Positions 8,746 to 17,047 of a stretch of DNA of 51,091 bases are shown here, in pieces. Source of the DNA: Adhaeribacter rhizoryzae (GTDB lineage Bacteria; Bacteroidota; Bacteroidia; Cytophagales; Hymenobacteraceae); contig NZ_VWSF01000002.1 of the NCBI RefSeq assembly GCF_008629685.1, positions 266,854-317,944 on the forward strand. Reading direction: 5' to 3'. Positions within the stretch are counted from its first letter, which is position 1. The number at the start of each line of letters is the position of its first letter. A program made the position numbers and the translations under genes. The notes under the pieces were generated by a model. It ran no database searches and was not told where the DNA came from. It was given only the letters and a program-made list of their open reading frames with translations.

Positions 8746-9534
8746 ATGAATCAGGAAAATATGGATAACAAATTGGTTAAGAAGAACAAAATCGAGAGCT
8801 ACGATATTGCGAAGTCTGACGAGACCATGCACCTGGCAATAGATCTGGCTAAGTTCATTAAAGAGAACAAACTGTATCAGAATATACAGGGCAAAGAGTA
8901 TGTAAACGTAGAAGGCTGGCAATACGCAGGTTCTCGTTTGGGTATTCTGCCGGTAGTTGAGCACGTGATAAACGTGAGCACCGATACCGAGTTGAAGTAC
9001 CAGGCCAAGGTTAACCTATTAAACCTGCGTACCGAACAAGTAGTAGGCGCTGGCTTTGCTATCTGCTCGAATAAAGAACAAGGCAAGAAATTTTACCAGG
9101 AATTTGCGATAGCATCTATGGCGCAAACCCGGGCAATTGGTAAAGCTTACCGCAATATTCTGGCCTGGATTATTCGGGCGGCGGGTTACGAGCCTACGCC
9201 GGCCGAAGAAATGGACTATAACGGCAATACGCCCGAAGTTAAGGTTGAACAGCAGCCGGTAGCGGCAGCGGCTAAACCAGCTATTAAGGCTGTTCCGGAA
9301 GATGCGCCGCAAACGGTAGTAGCTGAACCAGCGGTATCTAATGGTGTAAAATATGCCTCGGCTAAGCAAAAAGAAGAAATTATCAGGTTGTTAAACAACC
9401 CGGTAATTACCCGTCAGGAGAAAACTAAAATGCTCCTGAATATTAATAAACTAGACGAAGAGCGGGCTATACAAGCTATTGCCAAGCTTAGAAAAGTAAT
9501 TGAAGAGCGCGAAGAGCAATCTGCCGCTGCTTAA
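8746..9534 (+). CDS. Conserved phage-type protein, possible single-strand annealing protein
   Basis: A 262-aa protein with no name I can assign firmly. The core (about 20-160) ends in SMAQTRAIGKAYRNILAW followed by AGYEPTPAEEM, which resembles the conserved block of phage ERF/Sak-like annealing proteins and related Bacteroidota phage genes. A Pro/Ala/Val-rich linker (about 165-200) leads to a helical C-terminal segment, ASAKQKEEIIRLLNN onward, like the short tail domain found after many such cores. The downstream neighbour is recQ, which fits recombination. No other phage genes are nearby. The annealing role is inference from motif style and context. Confidence 0.5.
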   Translation: MNQENMDNKLVKKNKIESYDIAKSDETMHLAIDLAKFIKENKLYQNIQGKEYVNVEGWQYAGSRLGILPVVEHVINVSTDTELKYQAKVNLLNLRTEQVVGAGFAICSNKEQGKKFYQEFAIASMAQTRAIGKAYRNILAWIIRAAGYEPTPAEEMDYNGNTPEVKVEQQPVAAAAKPAIKAVPEDAPQTVVAEPAVSNGVKYASAKQKEEIIRLLNNPVITRQEKTKMLLNINKLDEERAIQAIAKLRKVIEEREEQSAAA

Positions 9535-9564
9535 AAAATATATACAATAAAAATAGTCTCCTGC

Positions 9565-9595
9565 AAAACCCGGTTCTTAACGAACCGGGTTTTTT
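9565..9595 (+). terminator. Rho-independent terminator
   Basis: AAAACCCGGTTC and GAACCGGGTTTT form a perfect 12-bp stem with a TTAAC loop and a T-run, 30 bp after the stop. It separates the upstream gene from recQ. Confidence 0.93.
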
Positions 9596-9746
9596 GTTTT
9601 TATATCCTGTTATTTGGTTAATGTTTTTAGCGCCATTGGTTTAGCTTATCATTTCAGGAAAGTACGCTAGCGGTAATTATTTTTAGCGTTAAGCGGGTTC
9701 TTACTATTCCGGCCATTCACGTAACTTCGCTTTTTGTTTTAAGTGA

Positions 9747-11660
9747 ATGGTGTTGGCAGTAAGAGAAATATTAAATAAATATTGGGGGTACGATAAATTC
9801 CGGCCTTTACAGGAAGATATTGTTAATTCGGTGCTGGCGGGGCATGATACGTTGGCCTTGCTGCCTACCGGGGGCGGAAAATCTATTTGTTTTCAGGTGC
9901 CGGCTTTGGCTAAAGATGGGCTGTGTTTGGTTATTTCGCCGTTGGTAGCCCTCATGAAAGACCAGGTAGCCCAACTGCAGCGGCGCGAAATTCCGGCTAT
10001 AGCTATTCATTCGGGTTTGCACAAGCGCGAAATAGACATTGCCTTGGATAATTGCGTTTACGGCAACGTTAAGTTTCTGTATTTGTCGCCGGAGCGCCTG
10101 CTGACTGATATTTTCCGGGAGCGGGTAACTCGCATGAAGGTGAGCCTGATTGCCGTAGACGAAGCCCATTGTATTTCAGCTTGGGGTTACGAGTTCCGGC
10201 CGCCTTACCTGCAAATTGCCGAGCTACGGGAATTATTGCCGAATGTGCCCGTTATTGCGCTTACAGCTACCGCTACCGCCGAGGTAAAAACTGATATTCA
10301 GGAGAAATTACAGTTCCGGAACGGCCAGGTTTTCCAGAAAAGTTTTGCCCGCGCTAATTTATCTTATTCTTGCCTCGAAACTGAAGATAAACCCGGCCGT
10401 TTGCGCAGCATTTTAGAGGGCGTGCCGGGCACAGCTATTGTTTACGCGGGTACGCGTCGGCTTACGGTAGAAATAGCCAAATATTTGAGTCAATACCGGA
10501 TTTCGGCCGCGGCTTACCACGCTGGCTTAACGCACCAGGAGCGCCACCGGGTACAAACCGAGTGGTTACAAGGTAAAATTACTGTTATGGTAGCCACCAA
10601 TGCCTTTGGAATGGGTATTGATAAACCCGATGTGCGGCTGGTGGTGCATTTAGATATGCCTGAATCGCTTGAAGCTTATTACCAGGAAGCTGGCCGGGCC
10701 GGGCGCGACGAAAAATATGCTTATGCTACGCTTTTGCGGGGACCCAACGATGCAGAAATATTGCGGAACAAAGTGGCAGAAGCTAATCCACCCATCGAAA
10801 TTTTACGAAAGGTTTATCAATGTTTGGCCAATTATTACCAGTTAGCCGTAGGGAGTGGAGCCTTTCAGTCGTTCGATTTTGATCTGGAAGATTTTACCCG
10901 AACTTATAAACTAAGAGCCCTGGAGGCGCATTATGCTTTGCAAAAACTACAAACCGAAGGTTTTCTGCAACTGAACGATGCTTATTTTTCGCCATCTAAA
11001 ATATTAATTACCACTGCGCACGAAGAGTTATATAAATTTCAGGTAGCTAACCCGGAGCATGATCCTTTGCTAAAAATGATTTTGCGCATTTACGGCGGCA
11101 ACGTGTACACCATGTTTGTAAAAATATCGGAAAAAGCCCTGGCCGAAAAGCTGCAAACCAATATCCCTAACATTAAAAAAATCCTGTTGTATTTGCACCA
11201 GCGGGGTATTCTGATTTACGAACCGCTGCGCGATAAACCCCAGGTAGTTTTTACCACCCAGCGCTACGATGCCGCTGATTTACCTATTAATACTAAACGG
11301 TACAATACTCTCCGGAAAAATGCCCAGGATAAAATGGAAGCGGTTATTCGGTACGCTTTTACCCAGAATAAATGCCGCACCCAACTGTTGCTCGAATATT
11401 TCGGAGAGATTTCGGATGAGGCGTGCCGCATCTGCGATTATTGTTTGCAGCAGCGCAAAGCGAAACGCGCGCAAACTATTCGGGAACAGTTGCGCCAGCA
11501 AATACAAATATTCCTAAACGAAACCAATTTGCACCCAAACGAACTCGCCCAACAACTTAATACCAAAGACACGAATTATATTTCGGACGTAATCAGCCAG
11601 TTACTGGAAGTAGGACAGGTGCAGTACGAAGCCGATGGTAAATTAAAATGGGTTAAGTAG
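9747..11660 (+). CDS. recQ: ATP-dependent DNA helicase RecQ
   Basis: A 637-aa SF2 helicase: motif I LPTGGGKSICFQ (about 40-51), DEAH box in VDEAHCISAWGYEFRPPY, TATAT motif III, motif V ATNAFGMGIDKPDVR and motif VI EAGRAGRDE, then a RecQ zinc-binding region with CRICDYC near 555-561 and a winged-helix C-terminus. I see no HRDC domain, so it is a short RecQ. It unwinds 3'-tailed DNA in recombination and fork repair. The aromatic-rich loop reads SAWGYEFRPPY rather than the E. coli QWGHDFRPEY. The start is the ATG eleven residues before KYWGYDKFRPLQ. Confidence 0.95.
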   Translation: MVLAVREILNKYWGYDKFRPLQEDIVNSVLAGHDTLALLPTGGGKSICFQVPALAKDGLCLVISPLVALMKDQVAQLQRREIPAIAIHSGLHKREIDIALDNCVYGNVKFLYLSPERLLTDIFRERVTRMKVSLIAVDEAHCISAWGYEFRPPYLQIAELRELLPNVPVIALTATATAEVKTDIQEKLQFRNGQVFQKSFARANLSYSCLETEDKPGRLRSILEGVPGTAIVYAGTRRLTVEIAKYLSQYRISAAAYHAGLTHQERHRVQTEWLQGKITVMVATNAFGMGIDKPDVRLVVHLDMPESLEAYYQEAGRAGRDEKYAYATLLRGPNDAEILRNKVAEANPPIEILRKVYQCLANYYQLAVGSGAFQSFDFDLEDFTRTYKLRALEAHYALQKLQTEGFLQLNDAYFSPSKILITTAHEELYKFQVANPEHDPLLKMILRIYGGNVYTMFVKISEKALAEKLQTNIPNIKKILLYLHQRGILIYEPLRDKPQVVFTTQRYDAADLPINTKRYNTLRKNAQDKMEAVIRYAFTQNKCRTQLLLEYFGEISDEACRICDYCLQQRKAKRAQTIREQLRQQIQIFLNETNLHPNELAQQLNTKDTNYISDVISQLLEVGQVQYEADGKLKWVK

Positions 11661-11784
11661 CGCAGTTTAATATTTATTCTTTTTTTTTGATAAGGTGAAG
11701 CAATAAGCTACTAGAGTCTACTTCTTTAAGAATTTCTGAGTGACTGCTTTTACGCAAAAGCAAAAGAAATAAAAGTTCAAGTCA

Positions 11785-11857
11785 TCCAATCTTGTCATTC
11801 AGGAAGAAACTATGTAGCAGGCAGCCAAATAGTTTCCTCCTGAATAACACGAGTGGG
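11785..11857. repeat. 73-bp dispersed palindrome, copy 2 (inverted)
   Basis: Reverse complement of the element at 8268-8340: its loop GTAGCAGGCAGCCAA is the exact reverse complement of the first copy's loop, and the right arm ends CACGAGTGGG. The left arm has diverged at its outer end (about 11785-11792) and carries one inner change. Confidence 0.85.
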
Positions 11858-11937
11858 CTCAAGATACCAAAAGTTTATCTTTCCCAAATTATTGCGTAAC
11901 ATCAGTAAGTAAAACAGCCAAAATTTAAATAAAACAG

Positions 11938-12083
11938 AAAGGCCGTAGCTACGAAGCAAACTACGTCAGTTTGGGCGATGAGGCCTTTCAGGTTTCCGGT
12001 GCGCAGCATTCCGACGTAGGAGGAAAGGAAAGATGAGCAGCCCGAATGACCAAACGGGGCCTCGCGGCCAAGAGCAAACTTAG
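11938..12083 (+). other. Structured GC-rich block with SD-led 16-codon ORF
   Basis: AAAGGCC (11938-11944) can pair with GGCCTTT (11982-11988) and encloses GTAGCTAC and AAACT/AGTTT hairpins. Downstream, a perfect AGGAGG (12018-12023) lies 9 nt before an ATG (12033) that opens a 16-codon frame ending TAG at 12083. Strong Shine-Dalgarno sequences are otherwise scarce here. It could be a small RNA, a mini-ORF or decayed repeat DNA. Confidence 0.3.
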
Positions 12084-12171
12084 GCTTCTATATTTAGTTA
12101 GCACCTCCGCATTGAAAGATGAATTCTTTCAAAAGACAAACTCAGCCCTTTTACATTAAAACCTAATAAAC

Positions 12172-12203
12172 AAAAATCCCCAACTGAATAAGTCGGGGAT
12201 TTT
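12172..12203 (-). terminator. Terminator downstream of pgk
   Basis: AAAATCCCCAACT pairs with AGTCGGGGATTTT (one mismatch) around GAATA. On the minus strand the stem ends in a T-run, 28 bp past the pgk stop. Confidence 0.85.
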
Positions 12204-12231
12204 CTAATATTCAGAGTTCTTCTTTATTAAA

Positions 12232-13428
12232 CTAATAAACCGTTTCTAAAGCCGCTACACCCGGCAGGGTTTTACCTTCCATATATTCCAGCAAAGCGCC
12301 ACCACCCGTAGATACGTAAGAAACATCGTTGCCGTAGCCAAACTGGTTAACTGCCGCCGCTGAGTCGCCGCCGCCAATTAACGAGAAAGCGCCGTTGCGG
12401 GTCGCTTCTACCACGGCTTCGGCAACGGTTTGGGTACCCAGCGAGAAATTCGACATTTCAAATACGCCCATGGGGCCATTCCAGAGAATAGTACGCGAAT
12501 TCCGGATGACCTCGGCAAATTGTTCGCGGGCTTCGGGTCCAATATCCAGGCCCATCCAGGTAGCGGGTATGTGGTGGTTGTGTTTAATATCGGTATCGGC
12601 ATCGTTGCTGAAAGCATTGGCAATAATCGAATCTTCGGGCAAATAAAGATTAACTCCTTTTTCCCGGGCCTTGTTTATCAGCTCCAATGCTAAGTCCGTT
12701 TTATCGGCTTCCAGCAAAGAATTACCAATTTCGCCGCCTTCAGCCTTCGAGAAGGTATAAGACATGCCACCGCCAATAATCAGGTTATCAACTTTATCCA
12801 GCAGGCGCTCAATAATTAATATTTTGTCGGATATTTTAGCACCGCCCATTATGGCGGTGTAAGGCCGTTCTACATTGTCCAGCACCCGCTTGGCATTTTC
12901 CAGTTCGGCCTGCATCACGTAGCCGGTCATTTTATCTTGCGGGAAGAACTGGGCAATAACGGCGGTAGAGGCGTGGGCGCGGTGAGCGGTACCAAAGGCA
13001 TCGTTCACGTATACATCGCCCAGTTTGCTTAATTTTTCCGCGAAAGCTACGTCGCCTTTTTCTTCTTCGGGATAAAAACGCAGGTTTTCTAATAATAAAA
13101 TCTGGCCGGGTTGCAGGCTTTGGGCTAATTCGTAAGCTTCGGGCCCAATACAATCCGGAGCAAATTTTACGTCGGTATTAAAAGCCCGGGAAAGGTGCGG
13201 AACCAGGTGCCGCAACGAATATTTTTCGGTGGGGCCATTTTTGGGCCGGCCCAGGTGCGACATTAAAATAACCGCGCCGCCATCGTTTAATATTTTCTGA
13301 ATAGTAGGTACGGCGGCCCGGATGCGGGTATCGTCGGTAATTTCGTATTGATCGTTTAGGGGCACGTTAAAATCTACCCGAATCAGGGCACGTTTGCCGG
13401 CAAAATTATACTGGTCTACTGTCTTCAT
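12232..13428 (-). CDS. pgk: Phosphoglycerate kinase
   Basis: A 398-aa protein, standard length. N-terminal substrate residues are present in RVDFNVPL (about 18-25), SHLGRPKNG (about 59-67) and the [15 protein letters not shown] block; the C-terminal nucleotide-binding domain shows [18 protein letters not shown] and the final GGGDSAAA. It converts 1,3-bisphosphoglycerate and ADP to 3-phosphoglycerate and ATP in glycolysis. Transcribed alone on the minus strand with its own terminator and a candidate promoter box at 13483-13490. Confidence 0.97.
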   Translation of the reverse strand: MKTVDQYNFAGKRALIRVDFNVPLNDQYEITDDTRIRAAVPTIQKILNDGGAVILMSHLGRPKNGPTEKYSLRHLVPHLSRAFNTDVKFAPDCIGPEAYELAQSLQPGQILLLENLRFYPEEEKGDVAFAEKLSKLGDVYVNDAFGTAHRAHASTAVIAQFFPQDKMTGYVMQAELENAKRVLDNVERPYTAIMGGAKISDKILIIERLLDKVDNLIIGGGMSYTFSKAEGGEIGNSLLEADKTDLALELINKAREKGVNLYLPEDSIIANAFSNDADTDIKHNHHIPATWMGLDIGPEAREQFAEVIRNSRTILWNGPMGVFEMSNFSLGTQTVAEAVVEATRNGAFSLIGGGDSAAAVNQFGYGNDVSYVSTGGGALLEYMEGKTLPGVAALETVY

Positions 13429-13482
13429 AGTATTTCTTATATTTTTTAGAACAGGTGGAATTAGCTTTTACGTGAAGCTGGG

Positions 13483-13490
13483 CAAATGTA
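13483..13490 (-). promoter_or_regulatory. Candidate pgk -7 box
   Basis: Minus-strand TACATTTG matches TAnnTTTG, 55 bp before the pgk ATG. A TTG on the same strand (13515-13517) is 24 nt upstream of the box, slightly longer than ideal. Confidence 0.45.
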
Positions 13491-13666
13491 TAATATTTTG
13501 CGAAAAGAAGCTTTCAATCCCAAGGCTTAAGTATATAAATCTCCTGGTAAAATAATTTGGAGCAAGCTGCCAACCTTTCTGCCATTTATTGGCAACTGGC
13601 AAAATATATATTAAAATGGTTTACAGGATTTTTTTCGCATAACAAAAGAAAGAATGTAGATATTAG

Positions 13667-13674
13667 TACTTTTG
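13667..13674 (+). promoter_or_regulatory. Candidate -7 box for the PASTA gene
   Basis: TACTTTTG matches TAnnTTTG and implies a leader of roughly 100 nt before the GTG start at 13784. Confidence 0.4.
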
Positions 13675-13783
13675 TTTCTAATATAAACAAAGCCTTACCT
13701 AACGTTTAGCTGATGTAACCAGTAACAGGTTGCGGCAGGTTAGGGGCCACAGACTTTAATTTAAAATTAAAACCAAATAAACA

Positions 13784-14566
13784 GTGTTTTTTAAAGCAGA
13801 TTCTTTAGGCGACGTTATCAAGCACATAGCCGTTATTATTATTATTGTAGCTTTAATGTTGTTTTTCTTCTTCTTTGTTTACCTGCCGTCTACTACCAAC
13901 CACGGCGAAACCATAACGGTACCCAAAGTAGAAGGCATGAAGCTGAACGAAATTGAAGATTTTTTGGCGGAGCATTCGCTGCAATATTATGTAAGCGACT
14001 CCAGCTACAGTTCAACCAAAGAGCCGTTTACCGTTACCAAACAAGATCCGCAGCCGGGCGCTAAGGTGAAAGAAGATCGCAAGATTTATATCACCTATAA
14101 CATGAAAACTGCGCCCATGATTAAAATGCCCAAGCTGGTTGATCTTTCCTTGAAAAATGCCCAAATGATTCTGAAAACTTCTGATTTGCAGGTGGGTAAA
14201 ATAGAATTTGTGCCGGATTTAGCCCAGAACGCAGTGTTAAAACAACTGTTAAAAGGTAAGGAAATAGCAGCGGGTGATCTCATCCCGAAAGGTTCATCTG
14301 TAGACTTAGTAGTAGGCGATGGCTTGGGTAATGCCGAGTTTCAGGTGCCGAATGTGGTAGGCATGCCTGCCGACGAAGCTACTACGTTGCTGGTTGGTGC
14401 CGGTTTGCAAATGGGAGCCGTTCAATATATTGCTGCCCCTAACGGCGAACCTGAAGGTACCGTGGTTCGCCAACGGCCTATATCTACGCCAGGTGCCAAA
14501 ATACGGGTAGGTGAATTGGTAGATATTTGGGTAGTTGGTGCCAATCCGGCGCCGGCCATTGAATAA
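13784..14566 (+). CDS. Membrane-anchored protein with three PASTA domains
   Basis: A 260-aa protein: a short cytoplasmic N-terminus, one membrane helix (about 10-34) and three PASTA repeats (about 42-108, 112-176, 188-253), each opening with the typical VPxVxGM or MPxLVDLSLKNA pattern. PASTA domains bind peptidoglycan fragments or act as spacers in cell-wall proteins. There is no kinase or transpeptidase domain, so this is the stand-alone form found in Bacteroidota, exposed to the periplasm. The start is GTG, since the frame has no ATG before the membrane helix. Confidence 0.85.
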   Translation: MFFKADSLGDVIKHIAVIIIIVALMLFFFFFVYLPSTTNHGETITVPKVEGMKLNEIEDFLAEHSLQYYVSDSSYSSTKEPFTVTKQDPQPGAKVKEDRKIYITYNMKTAPMIKMPKLVDLSLKNAQMILKTSDLQVGKIEFVPDLAQNAVLKQLLKGKEIAAGDLIPKGSSVDLVVGDGLGNAEFQVPNVVGMPADEATTLLVGAGLQMGAVQYIAAPNGEPEGTVVRQRPISTPGAKIRVGELVDIWVVGANPAPAIE

Positions 14567-14661
14567 TTTATTTTATAGCAAGAGCAGTAATTTATGGATG
14601 CTACCGAAAATGAATCTGTTTAGCAATATTTAGTTAAATTTTCCGTAAACATATTACTGAA

Positions 14662-14669
14662 TATTTTTG
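14662..14669 (+). promoter_or_regulatory. -7 box that decides the start of the T9SS cargo gene
   Basis: TATTTTTG matches TAnnTTTG. Transcription would begin near 14676, which rules out the TTG at 14674 and favours the ATG at 14698. Confidence 0.5.
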
Positions 14670-14697
14670 CCTATTGCCAAATTCTATCATACGTAAG

Positions 14698-16545
14698 ATG
14701 CCAAAGTTTCTGATAGGGCTCTTCTGCTCGCTGGGTTTTGTTTTGAATAGTTGGGGGCAGGTTATTACGCCTTTAGAATCTTATCCGGTTACGCAATCGG
14801 CCAAAACTTCGCTTACCCGCCACGCCCGCACGAATGCCGAAGGCGATACGGTAAGCTTGCCTTTTTTCGATGATTTTGCCGCTTATACCGGCGTACCTAG
14901 TGCTGGTTATTGGCAAAAGGGCGGGGGTGTTCACGTTAATAACCAGTTTGGGGTAAATCCGCCCTCGGTGCATGTAGCTACTTTTGAAGGCGTTGATGCG
15001 GCCGGCCGGCCATACAGCCCCACTGCTACCTACGGCTACACCGATACCCTTACGTCCAAACCTATCCGCTTAAATAATTTAAACCCCACCGATTCGGTTT
15101 ACATCAGTTTTTACTGGCAGGCTGGCGGCTTGGGCGGCTTCCCGGAAATCAATTCCGAAAGTCAGCCTTCTTTTCTGGAACTGGAATTTAAAGACCGCAC
15201 CGGTAATTGGCAACAAGTCTGGCGGCAGCCCGGGGCAAACTTGCGCACCAATTTTGCCCGCGTAATATTGCCCATTACGAATGCCAGTTATTTTCACCAG
15301 GGCTTTCAGTTTCGTTTCCGGAGTTCTGGCCTGCAGCGGGGAACCGGCGATACCTGGAACCTGGATTATATTTACCTGGATAGAAACCGGCGGGCGTCGG
15401 CTCCTGATTTGCGCGATGTAGCCATTAGCCAGAACCTTAATTCGTTGCTAAAAAGGTATACCGCCATGCCGGCACCGCATTTTTTCGCGCAGCCCCAAGC
15501 CGAAACTAACGACTCGGCTTTTACCCGAATTAATAATTTTAATAACCTGTTTGCGCCTATTGCCTGGCGGGGCTATGTAAAAGGCATAAATCCGGTAACG
15601 CCCGCCGATACTTTTTTGCGGGGTAATGCGGCTATTGAACCATTGGTGCAGCAATATTTAATTAACGGTAAACCAAACGCAACTGCAATTAGCAATGCCG
15701 GTAATTTCCTCGAAATAAAACATTCACTCTTTTTAAGTACCCGCGAAACAAATGCCCGCCTCCGGCAAAACGATACTGTGTCGCGGATTACGGTGCTGGG
15801 CGATTATTTTGCTTACGACGATGGTACCGCCGAAACCAATTTCTCACTGAATAATTTTGGCTCCCGGCAATTAGCTTACCGCTTCGATTTAAATATGCCC
15901 GATAACGTAACCGCCATTCGGGTTTACTTAACCAAAACCAATGTGCCCGGCACGGTTATAAATTTTCGGATCTGGACCGATGAAAATGGCAGCCCGGCCG
16001 GTGCTTCGGCTACCCAAAAAACGTTTACCATACCGCCCATCGATTCTTTAAACCGGTTTTACGAAATTACTTTTCCTACGCCGGTAGCCGTTAGAAACCA
16101 ATTCTATATTGGCTATAGCTTAACCTCGTCAGTGCCCGATTTTGTGAATATAGGATTTGATTTAAACGAAGAAGCCTTGGGCCAAATATATCATAACAAT
16201 GGTGGCGGCTGGCTTAGTTTTACCGATGAAAAAGGGGCTTTGCTCATGCGCCCCGTGATGGGCAATGTATTATCCAGCCCCGAAGAACCCGAAGAGCCCA
16301 TTCAGCAGCCCGACCCAGAAAAAGCTTTAAATATATTCCCGAACCCCAGCACGGGATTAATTAACATAGCCGGTAATTACCAGCAAGTTTGCCTGACCGA
16401 TGTAGCGGGTAAAGTAATTTTTTGTAAAACCAAAGCTGAGGCTGGCAATCAGTTAAATCTGAATAATTTGTCTAAAGGACTTTATTTACTGCGCTTTACT
16501 CAAAAAAATATTGCCATCACTAAAAAAATAATTTTAACTAACTAG
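14698..16545 (+). CDS. Secreted protein with T9SS type A sorting domain
   Basis: 615 aa from the ATG at 14698, which begins a good signal peptide (MPKFLIGLFCSLGFVLNSWG). A longer frame opens at a TTG at 14674 but overlaps the promoter region. The N-terminal third contains a jelly-roll-like region (SLPFFDDFAAY to about residue 240, ending NLDYIYLDRN) of the MAM/LamG-like type; a second beta-rich region follows. The last 75 residues, NIFPNPSTGLINI through GLYLLRF to KKIILTN, are a type A T9SS sorting domain, so the protein is exported by T9SS and probably attached to the cell surface. Its ligand or activity is unknown. Confidence 0.85.
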   Translation: MPKFLIGLFCSLGFVLNSWGQVITPLESYPVTQSAKTSLTRHARTNAEGDTVSLPFFDDFAAYTGVPSAGYWQKGGGVHVNNQFGVNPPSVHVATFEGVDAAGRPYSPTATYGYTDTLTSKPIRLNNLNPTDSVYISFYWQAGGLGGFPEINSESQPSFLELEFKDRTGNWQQVWRQPGANLRTNFARVILPITNASYFHQGFQFRFRSSGLQRGTGDTWNLDYIYLDRNRRASAPDLRDVAISQNLNSLLKRYTAMPAPHFFAQPQAETNDSAFTRINNFNNLFAPIAWRGYVKGINPVTPADTFLRGNAAIEPLVQQYLINGKPNATAISNAGNFLEIKHSLFLSTRETNARLRQNDTVSRITVLGDYFAYDDGTAETNFSLNNFGSRQLAYRFDLNMPDNVTAIRVYLTKTNVPGTVINFRIWTDENGSPAGASATQKTFTIPPIDSLNRFYEITFPTPVAVRNQFYIGYSLTSSVPDFVNIGFDLNEEALGQIYHNNGGGWLSFTDEKGALLMRPVMGNVLSSPEEPEEPIQQPDPEKALNIFPNPSTGLINIAGNYQQVCLTDVAGKVIFCKTKAEAGNQLNLNNLSKGLYLLRFTQKNIAITKKIILTN

Positions 16546-16556
16546 TTTTAAAACTA

Positions 16557-16853
16557 ATGGCCCAAGATATAACGCCCGCCGAATTAAAAGAACGGATGGC
16601 CCAGGAACCGGATTTAGTGGTAATTGATGTACGCGAACCTTACGAGTACGCCGAACAAAATATTGGCGCCATCAATATTCCGTTGGGTGCCCTGCCAACC
16701 CGTTTAGATGATTTAGAAGATTACAAAGAGCAGGAAGTAATTGTGCATTGCCGTTCTGGTGCGCGTTCAGCTTCGGCCAAAGCTTTCCTGGAACAGCAAG
16801 GTTTTAAGAATGTCCGCAACTTAACCGGTGGTATTTTGGCCTATAATGCTTAA
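16557..16853 (+). CDS. Single-domain rhodanese
   Basis: A 98-aa rhodanese-fold protein with the N-terminal VIDVREPYEY motif and active-site loop VHCRSGARS with Cys65. Single-domain rhodaneses carry a persulfide on this Cys and move sulfur between small thiols and acceptor proteins; the substrate cannot be deduced. The gene starts 11 bp after the T9SS cargo gene and may be co-transcribed with it, though no functional link is obvious. No leader peptide, so cytoplasmic. Confidence 0.9.
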   Translation: MAQDITPAELKERMAQEPDLVVIDVREPYEYAEQNIGAINIPLGALPTRLDDLEDYKEQEVIVHCRSGARSASAKAFLEQQGFKNVRNLTGGILAYNA

Positions 16854-16928
16854 AGAAAGGGCAATTATATTGGCTGCCCAAAAGTCAGGAAAAGTATTCT
16901 ATAATTTAATCTTCCCGCTTTCAAACAC

Positions 16929-16975
16929 ATTGGAATAGCTAATTCTCTTGTTTAAAGAGGATTAGCTATTCCAAT
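16929..16975. repeat. Long inverted repeat between convergent genes
   Basis: ATTGGAATAGCTAAT pairs with ATTAGCTATTCCAAT, extended inward by CTCTT/AAGAG, around a short loop. It lacks a long T-run, so it may be a structural transcript end rather than a classic terminator for the rhodanese and M50 genes. Confidence 0.7.
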
Positions 16976-17047
16976 AAAGTAGGATAAGGTTTAGCTTAGG
17001 CGCTCCCGTTTATATATTGGCTTAAAATTTATGTATGGGCATAAACC

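Larger units (their letters stand above)
11661..12231. other. Intergenic region with palindrome, structured GC-rich block and terminator
   Basis: About 570 bp between convergent recQ and pgk. It contains the second 73-bp palindrome, a GC-richer block with self-complementary segments (11938-12083) and the pgk terminator. No recognisable protein-coding gene. Confidence 0.6.
13429..13783. other. Divergent promoter region, pgk and PASTA gene
   Basis: About 355 bp of AT-rich DNA containing one TAnnTTTG box on each strand, each placed for the divergent gene on its side. No other structure seen. Confidence 0.55.

Noticed and set aside
14674-14697. TTG start for the T9SS cargo gene
   Set aside because: The TTG overlaps the predicted transcript start; the ATG at 14698 gives a proper signal peptide.
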